A stretch of DNA of 64,000 bases from Veillonella agrestimuris (GTDB taxonomy: Bacteria > Bacillota > Negativicutes > Veillonellales > Veillonellaceae): the NCBI RefSeq assembly GCF_943193065.1, contig NZ_CALPCS010000009.1, positions 1-64,000 of the forward strand. The letters are read 5' to 3'. The translations under genes and the position numbers were made by a program. Shown here piece after piece: positions 36,090-46,045 of this stretch. Under the pieces are notes generated by a model that did not search any database, was not told where the DNA came from, and worked only from the letters and a program-made list of their open reading frames with translations. Positions within the stretch are counted from its first letter, which is position 1; each line of letters opens with the position of its first letter.

Positions 36090-37982
36090 ATGGATACGCA
36101 ATTAATAAATGAGATTAATGATTTATTTGATAAAGTTGAAGATTCTTATCGAGCAGGGGCTCGAAACAATGCTAAAAACCATATATTAAAATCAGTTGAT
36201 CTTTTAGAGAAGGAATTAGCTTATGAGTGGGGTGAAGCTAATTTTGGGGAGAGCAATATTACAGGTGTAGAATTACGAGCAATTCATGAAACAATTATTA
36301 AGATAAAAGAGTTGGCAAAAGAATTAAATAATAAATTTATGTTATTTGTCATGGGAAGTGGCAAAAATGGTAAATCTACTTTAATTAATGCTTTAGCAGA
36401 ACAATTAGTTGCAAAAGAAAGTGTTAATCCAGAAACTTGGAAAATTGATGTTTTTACATCGGAAGATTTAACAGATGGAGTTATATTAAAATTTAAAGAT
36501 GGCACAGAACGTCATTATACATTAAAGGAGGCTCAAAATTATCTACAATTAGAAGATGAGAAAATTAAAGCGTCTAAAGCATATATTAGGCAAGAATTAA
36601 AACAGGCCAAAAACTCTGGATTGGATTTAGTAGCACTTGAAGAAAAGCAATTGGAACTACAAAAATATTATCTTTATAAATCTGATGTTACTGAGATGAT
36701 TACATCAGTTAAGGGTAAAGGAATATTGAAAAATTATAATCTTGTTGATACACCTGGTTTAAATCAAGAGATAGATGGAATTATAATATCTAATGTCAAA
36801 GAATATTATGGAAAGGCGGATGGAATTATTTGGGTATTGCCAGGTGATCGTATAGCTAGTGCTGGTGATCGTAAAGAGATTGAAAAAGTACTAGAAGAGT
36901 ATGGTAATAATAATAATATCATAGCGGTTATAAACAGGTTGGATAATATTTTAGCAAATGGTCAAACTGTCGAGGGCGTTATTAGTGATGCAAAAAAGTT
37001 CTATGGAGATATTTTTTATGACTTTATTCCGATATCTGCAAAACAAGCTAGAGAAGCACAAGAAATATTGTCAATAAGTAGTAAAAATAGTGAAACTTTT
37101 TTGCAGGCAAAAAAACTATTAAAAGAAAGTAGGTTTGAGCATTTATTATTGCACTTAAATAAAACATTATTTTCTAATGCACTAGAAATACAAATTCAGG
37201 CTAAATTAAAAAATACTAGGTTGTTATACGAAGATGTAAAATTAAAAACTGAAGTTTTGTATAAAAAAATTAAAGATGCAAATAATAAAAGAATAGATTT
37301 AAAAGAAGATTTAGATAGTGAATTAGATGAGAAGATAGAGTATTGGAAAGATCAATTTGAAATATTAGTACAAGATGAGGCTAATCGTGTTGGACAGATT
37401 GCTGCTAATTATGAGGAAGAATTGTGGAGATTAGATGGGCGAAAGTTCGATAGATTTGTTAGGGATACAATAATTGAGCCAGAGATTGTGTATAAAAATT
37501 TAGAAAGTTTAATTTCACAATGTGAAGAAGATTTCACTAAGTTTTTAACATATAAGCATTTAGCTAATAGATTTATAGAATTTGAAAATTTATATCCAAT
37601 TGATTCTGAAGTGATATTTGAGGTAGAATTCTCTGATTTTGATGATTTTAATGATATTGCAACTATGTTTACTGGAGATGGTTTTTGGGACTCTATTGGT
37701 AGATCGTTGGCAAGAGTGTTAACGGAGAAAAAAAGTAAAAGAATTAGATATAAATTTGAGAGTCAATTAAATAATATGATAAAAGAAATCATAAATAGTG
37801 TTCATAATAACATTTCAGAAACTAGTTCGATAATCCATAAGAATAGAGAAGATTCTTTTAGTATTTTATACGGGCCTTCTGAAATCGTTCCAGAACTTAT
37901 AGAGAGATTATCAGTGTTGAAGAATATTGAATTTTCTGAGTTTAAAGATCTCTCATTAAGTGATTTACTTTTTAACACTTGA
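36090..37982 (+). CDS. Dynamin-like GTPase A of the island
   Basis: The 630-residue protein has a dynamin-family GTPase domain: G1 GSGKNGKST (89-97), G3 DTPG (220-223) and G4 NRLD (282-285). A long charged helical insert (about 150-210) lies between G1 and G3. The part after about 350 is helical and rich in Lys, Glu and Asp (stalk-like), with no clear membrane paddle. A short aromatic segment (GDGFWDSIGRSLARVL) near 530 could contact membrane. Bacterial dynamins remodel or fuse membranes and often work in pairs. It lies between the coiled-coil protein and the second GTPase. Confidence 0.85.
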   Translation: MDTQLINEINDLFDKVEDSYRAGARNNAKNHILKSVDLLEKELAYEWGEANFGESNITGVELRAIHETIIKIKELAKELNNKFMLFVMGSGKNGKSTLINALAEQLVAKESVNPETWKIDVFTSEDLTDGVILKFKDGTERHYTLKEAQNYLQLEDEKIKASKAYIRQELKQAKNSGLDLVALEEKQLELQKYYLYKSDVTEMITSVKGKGILKNYNLVDTPGLNQEIDGIIISNVKEYYGKADGIIWVLPGDRIASAGDRKEIEKVLEEYGNNNNIIAVINRLDNILANGQTVEGVISDAKKFYGDIFYDFIPISAKQAREAQEILSISSKNSETFLQAKKLLKESRFEHLLLHLNKTLFSNALEIQIQAKLKNTRLLYEDVKLKTEVLYKKIKDANNKRIDLKEDLDSELDEKIEYWKDQFEILVQDEANRVGQIAANYEEELWRLDGRKFDRFVRDTIIEPEIVYKNLESLISQCEEDFTKFLTYKHLANRFIEFENLYPIDSEVIFEVEFSDFDDFNDIATMFTGDGFWDSIGRSLARVLTEKKSKRIRYKFESQLNNMIKEIINSVHNNISETSSIIHKNREDSFSILYGPSEIVPELIERLSVLKNIEFSEFKDLSLSDLLFNT

Positions 37983-37999
37983 TATAAAGAGGGAAAACT

Positions 38000-39724
38000 A
38001 TGGATATTTTTAGCTATGTAGAAAATGTAAATAAAAAAATTCTCACATCACCTTTATACGGGCAAAATGATTCAATTGCTAAAGAAATTAGCTACAATAT
38101 TGAGATTTTAAAGAATAAATTGAATGGCTCCTTACATTTAGCAATAATTGGGGAGGTTAAGTCAGGTAAGTCTACATTGGTAAATGCTTTTGCGGGAGGC
38201 TCAATTTCGCCTCAGAATGTGAGTGAAGCTACAGCGTCCATTATAAAAGTTTCTTATTCGGATATAGAGTCTGCAAGTATAAATTATTTGGATGGTAGCA
38301 AATTTAGCGGCTCTATTGATGAAATTTATGATGAATTAACTAAAAATATAAATGATCAGACTTATTTTAAAAACTGCAAAGATGTTGAAATTTATAGATC
38401 TATGTCAGGATTAAGAAATCTATTTATCATTGATACACCTGGCTTAGCAACAATTACAGAAGAAAATGAGACTAGGACGATAGATTATTTTCAAGATGTT
38501 GATGTAGTATTGTGGGTTTTTAATGGAAACTATCTTGGACAGAGTGATATAAATGATTATGTAAGGAAAGTAGCAGGCATGGGGAAGCCCATAGTAGCTG
38601 TAATTAATAGGATTGATGAAGTACAAGCAGATAAGGAAGAATTGATTGAGTATTTAGATGACTCAATGGGATTGTATTTTGACAAAATTTTCCCTATAAG
38701 TGCTAAACTGGCTTTTGAAGGGCGATCTACTAATAATGAAGCATTAATTAGAGAGTCTGGATTTCAAAGTTTATATCAATATTTAGAAGAGAATATAGAT
38801 CGACAAGCGAGTGCTGTACAGGAGGAGTCTGTAAGAAACTCTATAAAGGTTCTTGAAAAACAAATTGGAGTTATACATCAACATGCATTAAATAATATAG
38901 AATTAAAATTAGATTTGTTTGATAAAATTGAATCAAAGATTGATTATGCTACATCAAGTTTAAAAACAAATATAGAGAGATATATATCTAAATGGATTTA
39001 TGAAGAATATTTAGTTACTGAAGAAAGAAATATAAGGGCTAAATTTTCTGATAGAAGATTTTACGAAAAATTACCGTCAGAAACCGAAGTGATGGACGTA
39101 GTTAATGCATCAATTAGGAATGGGAGTACTGACATAGATATTTTTGTAGAGAAGTTAAATGCCCAGATTAATGAATTGTGGAAAAATTCTTTGACAAAAG
39201 TTGATGAAGAATTTGAAGAAGAATTAAATATTTCTATTAAAAGTCAAATTATTGAATATCAAAAGTCAGCAGAGTTTGTCCATTTAGGCGTTGAGCATAA
39301 TGGGTTTCAAGATTCTGTCATGACAGCAGTTGCAGCTGGAGGAGCACTATCTGTTTATGCGGCTGTATTGGGACCTGCAGCCACCCACGTTAGTATAGGG
39401 GCTGCTTTGGGAGGGGTTATGCCTCCGGTTTTGTTGGCTGGTGCTGCAGTTGGTGTCTTGAAAATGTATAATGATCGAAAACATCATATAGAGCATTTGA
39501 ATGATAGTGTCAAGTCTATGTATCTAACAGCAAGAAAGGATTTATATAAAAACTTTATTGATAATATATATCAATATATTGATGAATTAAGAGATAACAC
39601 TATTATAGATGTAAAAGATAGATTTTTAAAATCTAATTTTAATAATATGAATAAAGAGGATGTATATATTTTAAAAGGAGATATAGAGAGATTTCTGATA
39701 AATACTGGGGCGGAGAATGAATAA
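38000..39724 (+). CDS. Dynamin-like GTPase B of the island
   Basis: The 574-residue GTPase has G1 GEVKSGKS (51-58), a candidate G2 threonine in SEATAS (75-80), G3 DTPG (145-148) and G4 NRID (203-206). Long helices follow (about 270-430). A glycine/alanine-rich hydrophobic stretch (about 437-487, with AVAAGGALSVYAAVLGPAA and GGVMPPVLLAGAAVGVLKM) looks like the membrane-inserting paddle of bacterial dynamin-like proteins. A helical tail returns. It differs clearly from GTPase A, so the two are likely heterotypic partners. GAGGG precedes the ATG and its end overlaps the next gene by eight bases. Confidence 0.87.
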   Translation: MDIFSYVENVNKKILTSPLYGQNDSIAKEISYNIEILKNKLNGSLHLAIIGEVKSGKSTLVNAFAGGSISPQNVSEATASIIKVSYSDIESASINYLDGSKFSGSIDEIYDELTKNINDQTYFKNCKDVEIYRSMSGLRNLFIIDTPGLATITEENETRTIDYFQDVDVVLWVFNGNYLGQSDINDYVRKVAGMGKPIVAVINRIDEVQADKEELIEYLDDSMGLYFDKIFPISAKLAFEGRSTNNEALIRESGFQSLYQYLEENIDRQASAVQEESVRNSIKVLEKQIGVIHQHALNNIELKLDLFDKIESKIDYATSSLKTNIERYISKWIYEEYLVTEERNIRAKFSDRRFYEKLPSETEVMDVVNASIRNGSTDIDIFVEKLNAQINELWKNSLTKVDEEFEEELNISIKSQIIEYQKSAEFVHLGVEHNGFQDSVMTAVAAGGALSVYAAVLGPAATHVSIGAALGGVMPPVLLAGAAVGVLKMYNDRKHHIEHLNDSVKSMYLTARKDLYKNFIDNIYQYIDELRDNTIIDVKDRFLKSNFNNMNKEDVYILKGDIERFLINTGAENE

Positions 39725-40973
39725 AAAGAGAATTGGGAATGAAAATAATTTAGATGTATATATTAGAATACTTTCAAAACTATATCCCAACAGTATTTAT
39801 TGTGTGGGGTTTATTGATACCTTTAAAGAAAATATAGTTTATAAATATTTTGAATGGGAAGGAAGAGTTAGTGTTGTTGAGTATTTTAAAACAAATATTA
39901 TTCTGTTTTTAATATATTTAGTTGTAGGTATATTTTTAATCTTTTTGTTTCCTGTCGACACATATCCTAATATACAAATTTTTTATTTAATTTTATTTTC
40001 GATTATCACTATTATTCCTATTATTACTTTAACGATTAGAAGGCTACACGATTTAGACATAGGGATAAAAGGTCTTGTGTGGGTATTTTTTCCTATTTTA
40101 GGGCCTTTGTATATATTCAATAAATTAATAAAAAATGGTAATGCGGATGTAAACTATTATGGGGCGCCTACTGGGCAAATTTACTTTCCCCAATTGGAAT
40201 ATTTGGGTAAAAATTGGAGTACTAAAATATATAGATATATTTTTTTAGTTTTATTAATAGCTTCTCTTATTTTTACTCATTATGCGCAAAGCTCTTGGGC
40301 TAAATATGAAAGTATAATTACTGAGCTAGAATCTGCTATATCAAGACAGGTACTGGTATATACCAATTTATTAAATCAAGAAACTAGTGAGCGAGAGATA
40401 AACTATATAAACTCAAATCAAGATATTCCGAGAAGGATGAATGAGCCTAAAGTAGAAAGAAATGAAAGCATAAATAAAACAAATGAATCTTCCCCAAACA
40501 GCTCTTTTTCAAAAGAGAATCTAAAGCCTCTTCAAGAATCAAAGAGGACAGAGACTAAGTTATATAGAAATAACAGATTTGGATTCTCTATAAAATATCC
40601 TGGTAACTTACGGCATACGAATTCGTCTACTGATGGAAGTGGGCGAGAATTTTTCGTGGATGATGAATCTATTGTTATAAGAGTTTATGGCTTAAATAAT
40701 ATAACGGGAGAAACAGTACAAAGTATATATAGGGAGAGTCGGGAGCGAGCCAGTGAACATGGAGAATTCGGCTTTCGAACTATTAGGGATAATTGGTATG
40801 TTGTTACTTATAGTGCTGGTGATTATATATATTATCACAAAAGCTTTGTCGGTTCAAAATCCATAAATTCTCTTGATATTAGAATATGGGCATCTAAAAA
40901 GGATGATTATACAGGAATTATAGATCAGCTAGAAGCTAATTTTAGTCCTGGCAACCTAGATGAGACTCACTGA
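39717..40973 (+). CDS. DUF805-like membrane protein with extra C-terminal domain
   Basis: The 418-residue protein has a DUF805-like N-terminal half: YKYFEWEGRVSVVEYF (about 41-56), membrane segments, then TIRRLHDLDIG (about 116-126) and more membrane segments up to about 210. A Ser/Asn/Glu-rich linker follows (about 235-285). The C-terminal part (about 290-410) starts with NRFGFSIKYPGNL and looks like a globular domain of the type seen after lipoprotein anchors, but I cannot name it. It overlaps GTPase B by eight bases and is the last gene of the island operon. The domain combination is unusual. Confidence 0.75.
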   Translation: MNKKRIGNENNLDVYIRILSKLYPNSIYCVGFIDTFKENIVYKYFEWEGRVSVVEYFKTNIILFLIYLVVGIFLIFLFPVDTYPNIQIFYLILFSIITIIPIITLTIRRLHDLDIGIKGLVWVFFPILGPLYIFNKLIKNGNADVNYYGAPTGQIYFPQLEYLGKNWSTKIYRYIFLVLLIASLIFTHYAQSSWAKYESIITELESAISRQVLVYTNLLNQETSEREINYINSNQDIPRRMNEPKVERNESINKTNESSPNSSFSKENLKPLQESKRTETKLYRNNRFGFSIKYPGNLRHTNSSTDGSGREFFVDDESIVIRVYGLNNITGETVQSIYRESRERASEHGEFGFRTIRDNWYVVTYSAGDYIYYHKSFVGSKSINSLDIRIWASKKDDYTGIIDQLEANFSPGNLDETH

Positions 40974-41075
40974 TAAAATGAAAGAGCTACAACTGAATAT
41001 GATTTTAGGTATCCTGTTGGAGCGATTTTGATTTTTGTTAAAGATTTGGGTACCCTCTCTTATAGACTCATTTTA

Positions 41076-41110
41076 GGCATCAATCACAATTGTGGTTGGT
41101 GCCATTTTTT
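41076..41110 (+). terminator. Terminator of the dynamin island operon
   Basis: Arms GGCATCAATCACAA / TTGTGGTTGGTGCC (two G-T pairs) are followed by ATTTTTT. It starts about 100 bases after the last island stop and is a diverged copy of 35007-35040. Confidence 0.8.
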
Positions 41111-41645
41111 GATTAAAAGAGCGGTATAAAGCATCAATCGTTCAAAATGACGCAATCCATAGATAATACTCTTGAGTGTTTTTATTTTTTGTTAAACAGC
41201 TTTGTATATCTATTGGAATATGGTAATAGGAAGCCGTTAATAATTGATTGCAAGAAATGTAGGGGATGGTATATGAATTTTGGAATAACAGTGCAATATT
41301 ATTGTAATAAAAATATCACATACATTAGCAACCGTAATGTATGTCAAGCTTTTAGAGAGGTTATTAAATAATAGATTAAGGATGGTTATGTTCGGTTGTA
41401 TATCTTGGAAGATAAAATGATTTTTCTCTGAAAATGAATAATAACAATGCGGAGAAATGTATTATAATTACCGATATTTACCGACTAATGTACTTCGTTA
41501 CCAGCTCAAATTTGACAGTATGAACACGGTAATCTTTGGCGCGTCTAGTAATTTGACCATAATGGAGAAAGGAAGGCTGTTACTGGTAATTCGAGTCAAA
41601 GACAAATGTGTCAGAATTAGGATAGCCATTTGTAATATCTTCTTT
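41076..41645 (+). repeat. Right flank repeat of the dynamin island
   Basis: Block 1 (41076-41190) and block 2 (about 41580-41645) match 35007-35120 and 35160-35225 in the same order, with about 390 extra bases between them here. Short open frames at 41147-41371 and 41457-41651 have no convincing ribosome sites; I regard them as remnants or chance. The rest of 40974-41864 holds only A+T-rich intergenic sequence, with a TATAAT at 41831-41836 before the CDF gene. Confidence 0.6.
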
Positions 41646-41864
41646 TTATAGTGTAAAGAAATTCTGCATAATCTGTAGTAGGCATATATATTCACATCCT
41701 TTTTGGGGAATTTTGATACTTTATTGTAAAATATCTGAGGCTATAAGTCTTTTTTACAAAAATAATATTGAAGTTGCACCTTGTTGATGTACTCAATATT
41801 AATTCTAGAACCTAAATCATCAATGTAGTGTATAATACAATAGAGATATAGAAAGGAGCTAGCT

Positions 41865-42818
41865 ATGGATATATTAGGAGCTAGGCGTTCCATAGAACAA
41901 AAATTATTAATGCAATCGGTGGCGCTTATGTCGCTAGTGGCTATTAGTGGTACGATTATGGGCGTTGTTACTGGATCGAGTGCAGTATTGTTAGATGGGG
42001 TCTTTTCCTTCGTCGATGTAATTATAAAAATTATGATGCTTATGACTGCTAAATTAGTGGCGAGGGAAACGAGCAAGCGTTTTCAATTTGGCTATTGGCA
42101 ATTTGAGCCTCTCGTATTGGCTGTAGAAGGATTTTTTATTTTACTTATCGTTATTTATGCCTTATTTAGTGGTATAACGGATCTGTTAGGAGGGGGGCGG
42201 CACGTAGACTTTGGGCCAGCTATTTATTATGCTATATTTTTTACCATTGCAGATACGGCCTATTATTTCTATGTAAAGCGTATCAACAAAAGTTTACAAT
42301 CTAATTTAGTTAAGTTTGATAATGTGAGCTGGTATGTGGATGCTTTGTTAGAAGCAGCTATTTTGATTAGCTTTGTAGTGGCTATTTTGTTAGAAGGTAC
42401 AGAATACGAAGAGTTTGCTGTGTATATAGACCCTATTGTGCTTATCGTATTGGCTTTACAAATGGTGCCATCGGTAATCCATATTTTAGTGCCTGCTACA
42501 AAACAAATTTTAGGTTGGGCGCCTACATCATTGCATAATGAAGTTCAAGAGATTATGGACCGATTTATGGAAAAATATAATTTCAAAGATTATGTAACCA
42601 GCGTGCAAGCCTATGGCAATACACGGATTATTGAAATTGATATTTTAGTGCGGAAAAATTTCCCTTACCAAACCATTGCTGAGTTAGATGGGATTCGCAA
42701 TGAAATCGATGAAGAAATTGGAGGGAACCCGACAGAAAAATGGGTTACTATTTCCTTTACAAGTACTAGAAAATGGATGGCTAAAGATTATCTCCTTGAC
42801 GAAGAAGATGATGATTAA
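41865..42818 (+). CDS. Cation diffusion facilitator (CDF) family transporter
   Basis: The 317-residue protein has about six membrane segments. The second-helix pattern GSSAVLLDGVFSFVDVII (about 37-54) and the fifth-helix DALLEAA resemble CDF metal sites, although the canonical histidines are not obvious. The C-terminal cytoplasmic domain (about 220-310) is of the CDF dimerisation type and the tail is very acidic. Export of a divalent metal such as Mn, Fe or Zn is inferred from the family; the substrate is unknown. AAAGGAGCTAGCT precedes the ATG. Confidence 0.85.
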   Translation: MDILGARRSIEQKLLMQSVALMSLVAISGTIMGVVTGSSAVLLDGVFSFVDVIIKIMMLMTAKLVARETSKRFQFGYWQFEPLVLAVEGFFILLIVIYALFSGITDLLGGGRHVDFGPAIYYAIFFTIADTAYYFYVKRINKSLQSNLVKFDNVSWYVDALLEAAILISFVVAILLEGTEYEEFAVYIDPIVLIVLALQMVPSVIHILVPATKQILGWAPTSLHNEVQEIMDRFMEKYNFKDYVTSVQAYGNTRIIEIDILVRKNFPYQTIAELDGIRNEIDEEIGGNPTEKWVTISFTSTRKWMAKDYLLDEEDDD

Positions 42819-42889
42819 TACTGCATTTTATGGTATACTTAAATGTATTGAAATTCTAGTTTGTCCGTCATATAAAAGAGGTTAATAGG

Positions 42890-44170
42890 ATGTTAGATTT
42901 GAAGTTTGTGCGAGAAAATCTCGATTTAGTAAAGCAAAACCTTGAAAACCGTCACACTACAGGTGATTTAGACACTGTTGTAGCTGCTTACGACGAAAGA
43001 AAAGAGTTAATTCAAAAAGTAGAGGAATTAAAAGCTTTACGTAATTCTGTAACAGAAGAAATTAGCCAGTTAAAACGAAATAAAGAAAATGCTGACGATA
43101 AAATTGCTGAAATGAAGCAAGTAGGCGATACAATTGCTGATTTAGACGGTCGTATTCGTGAAGTAGAAACAACGCTTCGTGACGCTGCATTGATGTTGCC
43201 AAATATGTGCGATTCCTCTGTTCCTGTTGGGGCTGATGAAAATGACAATGTAGAAATGCGTAAATGGGGCAATCCGCGGGCTTTTGAATTTGAACCTAAA
43301 GCGCATTGGGATTTAGGGGAATCCTTAGATATTCTCGATTTTAATAGAGCTGCAAAGATGAGCGGTGCTCGTTTTACTGTCTATAAAGGGCTAGGTGCTC
43401 GCTTAGAGCGGGCTCTTATTAACTTCATGGTAGACCTTCATGTAGATAAACACGGCTATACAGAAATGATGACACCTTACATGGTGACAAGAGAAACATT
43501 GACTGGTACTGGTCAATTGCCTAAGTTCTCTGAAGATATGTACCAAGTAGCAGATACAGAATATTTCTTAATCCCTACGGCAGAAGTAACATTGACAAAT
43601 TATCATGGTGGTGAAATTTTAAGCGAAGATGAGTTGCCTAAATATTACACTGCTTTCACTGCTTGTTTCCGAGCAGAAGCAGGTTCTGCTGGTCGAGATA
43701 CGCGCGGTTTGATTCGTCAACATCAATTTAACAAAGTAGAAATGGTTAAATTGGCGAAGCCAGAAGAGTCTTTCCAAGAGTTAGAAACATTGACAGATAA
43801 TGCAGAAGAAGTATTACGTCTATTAGAATTGCCGTTCCGTGTCATCACTCTTTGTACGGGAGATATGGGCTTTGGTTCTGCTAAAACATACGACGTAGAA
43901 GTATGGATGCCGTCGCAAGAAAAATACAGAGAAATTTCTTCTTGCTCTAATATGACGGACTTCCAAGCGCGTCGCGCTAATATTAAATTCCGTCGCGGTC
44001 CAAAAGGTAAACCAGAATTAGTACATACGTTGAATGGTTCTGGTCTTGCTGTAGGACGTACAGTAGCGGCTATTTTAGAAAATAACCAACAAGCAGATGG
44101 CTCTGTCATCATTCCAAAAGTTCTTGTTCCATATATGGGCGGTGTAGAAGTGATTACGCCTGCTAAATAA
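42890..44170 (+). CDS. serS: Seryl-tRNA synthetase
   Basis: The 426-residue class II synthetase has an N-terminal coiled-coil arm (about 30-100) that grips tRNA-Ser, motif 2 in [24 protein letters not shown] and motif 3 in [35 protein letters not shown] precedes the ATG. No T-box leader is seen in the 70 bases upstream. It is 19 bases before the transaldolase gene. Confidence 0.97.
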   Translation: MLDLKFVRENLDLVKQNLENRHTTGDLDTVVAAYDERKELIQKVEELKALRNSVTEEISQLKRNKENADDKIAEMKQVGDTIADLDGRIREVETTLRDAALMLPNMCDSSVPVGADENDNVEMRKWGNPRAFEFEPKAHWDLGESLDILDFNRAAKMSGARFTVYKGLGARLERALINFMVDLHVDKHGYTEMMTPYMVTRETLTGTGQLPKFSEDMYQVADTEYFLIPTAEVTLTNYHGGEILSEDELPKYYTAFTACFRAEAGSAGRDTRGLIRQHQFNKVEMVKLAKPEESFQELETLTDNAEEVLRLLELPFRVITLCTGDMGFGSAKTYDVEVWMPSQEKYREISSCSNMTDFQARRANIKFRRGPKGKPELVHTLNGSGLAVGRTVAAILENNQQADGSVIIPKVLVPYMGGVEVITPAK

Positions 44171-44189
44171 TAGACAGTAGGGAGATAGT

Positions 44190-44837
44190 ATGAAATTCTT
44201 TATTGATACAGCAGAAGTAAGCGAAATTAAAGAGGCTTATTCTTTCGGTTTTATCGACGGTGTAACGACAAATCCGTCTTTGATTGTAAAAGCAAAGAAA
44301 AACTTAGACGTAGTAATCAAAGAAATTGCAAATTTCGTAGATGGTCCTGTTAGTGCGGAAGTCATTGCGAGTGACGCAGACGGGATGATCAAAGAAGCTC
44401 ACGAATTGGTAAAGTTAGGCTCTAATGTAGTAGTAAAAGTGCCTATGACATCAGAAGGCCTAAAAGCTGTTGCAGTGCTTTCAAAAGAAGGCATTAAAAC
44501 AAATGTAACGTTGGTTTTTTCTGCTAACCAAGCCTTATTGGCGGCTCGCGCAGGGGCTACTTATGTAAGTCCTTTTGTAGGTCGTATTGACGATATTAGC
44601 ATGGATGGGCTCACATTGATCCAAGATATTGCTGATATTTTCGCTATTCATAATATCAATACAGAAATTATTGCTGCTAGTGTGCGCACACCGATTCACA
44701 TGTTGCAAGCTGCAAAAGCAGGTGCTCATATTGCAACAGTACCATACCAAGTGTTAATGCAAGCTATGAAACATCCATTAACAGATGCGGGTTTAGAAAA
44801 ATTTATGGCTGATTGGCAACAAGCTAATCAAAATTAA
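44190..44837 (+). CDS. Small transaldolase (TalC/FSA class)
   Basis: The 215-residue TIM-barrel protein has the start [16 protein letters not shown] and GVTTNPSLI, and the Schiff-base lysine in VVVKVPMT near residue 83. At this length it belongs to the small transaldolase / fructose-6-phosphate aldolase class. The Firmicute members are usually transaldolases of the pentose phosphate pathway. Next to glpX it suggests sugar-phosphate interconversion for gluconeogenic growth on lactate, as Veillonella does not use sugars well. Confidence 0.92.
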   Translation: MKFFIDTAEVSEIKEAYSFGFIDGVTTNPSLIVKAKKNLDVVIKEIANFVDGPVSAEVIASDADGMIKEAHELVKLGSNVVVKVPMTSEGLKAVAVLSKEGIKTNVTLVFSANQALLAARAGATYVSPFVGRIDDISMDGLTLIQDIADIFAIHNINTEIIAASVRTPIHMLQAAKAGAHIATVPYQVLMQAMKHPLTDAGLEKFMADWQQANQN

Positions 44838-44849
44838 GAGGAGGCTCAT

Positions 44850-45812
44850 ATGGATCGTACATTATCATTAGAATTTGCTCGCGTTGTAGAAGCGGCAGCT
44901 CTTCGCAGTGGACGTTTGTTAGGTCGCGGCCAAAAAGATGCAGCTGATGGATTAGCTGTAGATGCTATGCGCCAAGCCTTTGATTCTGTGCATATTTCTG
45001 GGACGGTTGTAATTGGTGAAGGTGAAATCGACGAAGCGCCTATGCTGTATATTGGCGAAAAAGTTGGTGCTGGTGGTCCAGAAGTGGATATTGCAGTAGA
45101 TCCGATTGAAGGAACGAATTTGATTGCTAAAGGTCAAAATGGTGCTATTGCAGTTATGGCCATCGCTGAAAAGGGCGGTTTGTTACATGCCCCTGATATG
45201 TATATGGAAAAACTTTGTGTGGGCCCTCGTGGTGCAGGTGCTATTGATATTACGAAATCTTTAACTGAAAATATCAAAAACGTAGCTGCTAAAATGGAAC
45301 GGAAAGTAGAAGAAATCAATCTCGTTATGCTTGATCGAGAACGACATTACGGTTTGATGCAAGAAGCTCGTGATTTAGGGGCTCGTATTATGCTCATTTC
45401 TGATGGTGATGTGAACCCTGCTATGGAATGCTGTATTGAAGGTTCCGGCATCCATATGGTAGTCGGTACTGGTGGCGCACCAGAAGGGGTGTTGGCAGCA
45501 GCTGCATTGAAATGTGTGGGCGGAGATATGCAAGCTCGTTTAAAACCAGAAACAGATGAAGAAGTTCGTCGTTGTATCGATATGGGTATTAAAGATGTAA
45601 ACCAAGTGTTGACTATCGATGATCTTGTAAAGAGCGATGATGTTATTTTTGCTGCTACTGCTATTACGCGAGGCAATTTGTTGAATCCAATTCAATATTT
45701 CCCTGGTGGTGCGCGGACTCATACACTCGTTATGAGATCTAAAACTGGTACAGTTCGATTTCTAGATACAATCCACATGGATGACAAACTTAAAACGTTA
45801 AAAGCTCGATAA
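44850..45812 (+). CDS. glpX: Fructose-1,6-bisphosphatase, class II
   Basis: The 320-residue protein has the GlpX motifs VVIGEGEIDEAPMLYIGE (about 53-70), the metal-binding DIAVDPIEGTNLIAKG (80-95) and the GGAPEGVLAAAALKC phosphate loop near 207. It removes the 1-phosphate in gluconeogenesis. AAGAGGAGGCTCAT precedes the ATG. A terminator follows, so serS, transaldolase and glpX are probably one operon. Confidence 0.96.
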   Translation: MDRTLSLEFARVVEAAALRSGRLLGRGQKDAADGLAVDAMRQAFDSVHISGTVVIGEGEIDEAPMLYIGEKVGAGGPEVDIAVDPIEGTNLIAKGQNGAIAVMAIAEKGGLLHAPDMYMEKLCVGPRGAGAIDITKSLTENIKNVAAKMERKVEEINLVMLDRERHYGLMQEARDLGARIMLISDGDVNPAMECCIEGSGIHMVVGTGGAPEGVLAAAALKCVGGDMQARLKPETDEEVRRCIDMGIKDVNQVLTIDDLVKSDDVIFAATAITRGNLLNPIQYFPGGARTHTLVMRSKTGTVRFLDTIHMDDKLKTLKAR

Positions 45813-45866
45813 TATATGATTGTTATGCCGGCTCTAGGTCGACATGAATTTCGATATGAGTTGATT

Positions 45867-45905
45867 GAAAAGCTCTTCTCTACTATTTTGAGAGGGGCTT
45901 TTTGT
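45867..45905 (+). terminator. Terminator after glpX
   Basis: AAAAGCTCTTCTC / GAGAGGGGCTTTT (two G-T pairs) with a nine-base loop ends in T bases. Confidence 0.85.
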
Positions 45906-46045
45906 TTGCTCGAATTGATGAGGATAATCTTAGGAGATTACTTGAAGTATAGAGAACAAAAATAGTATAATAAGATTTAGTATATAACGATGTAACATAT
46001 ACAGCTATGGCTGTTCAAAATATAGGGTATGTAGGAGGAATTCTT

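Noticed and set aside
41147..41371. 74-codon frame in the right flank of the island
   Set aside because: It has no ribosome site, and the start lies in a repeat whose left copy is interrupted by a stop directly after the same region.
41457..41651. 64-codon frame in the right flank
   Set aside because: It is partly similar to a non-coding left-flank block; a decayed remnant is more likely than a gene.
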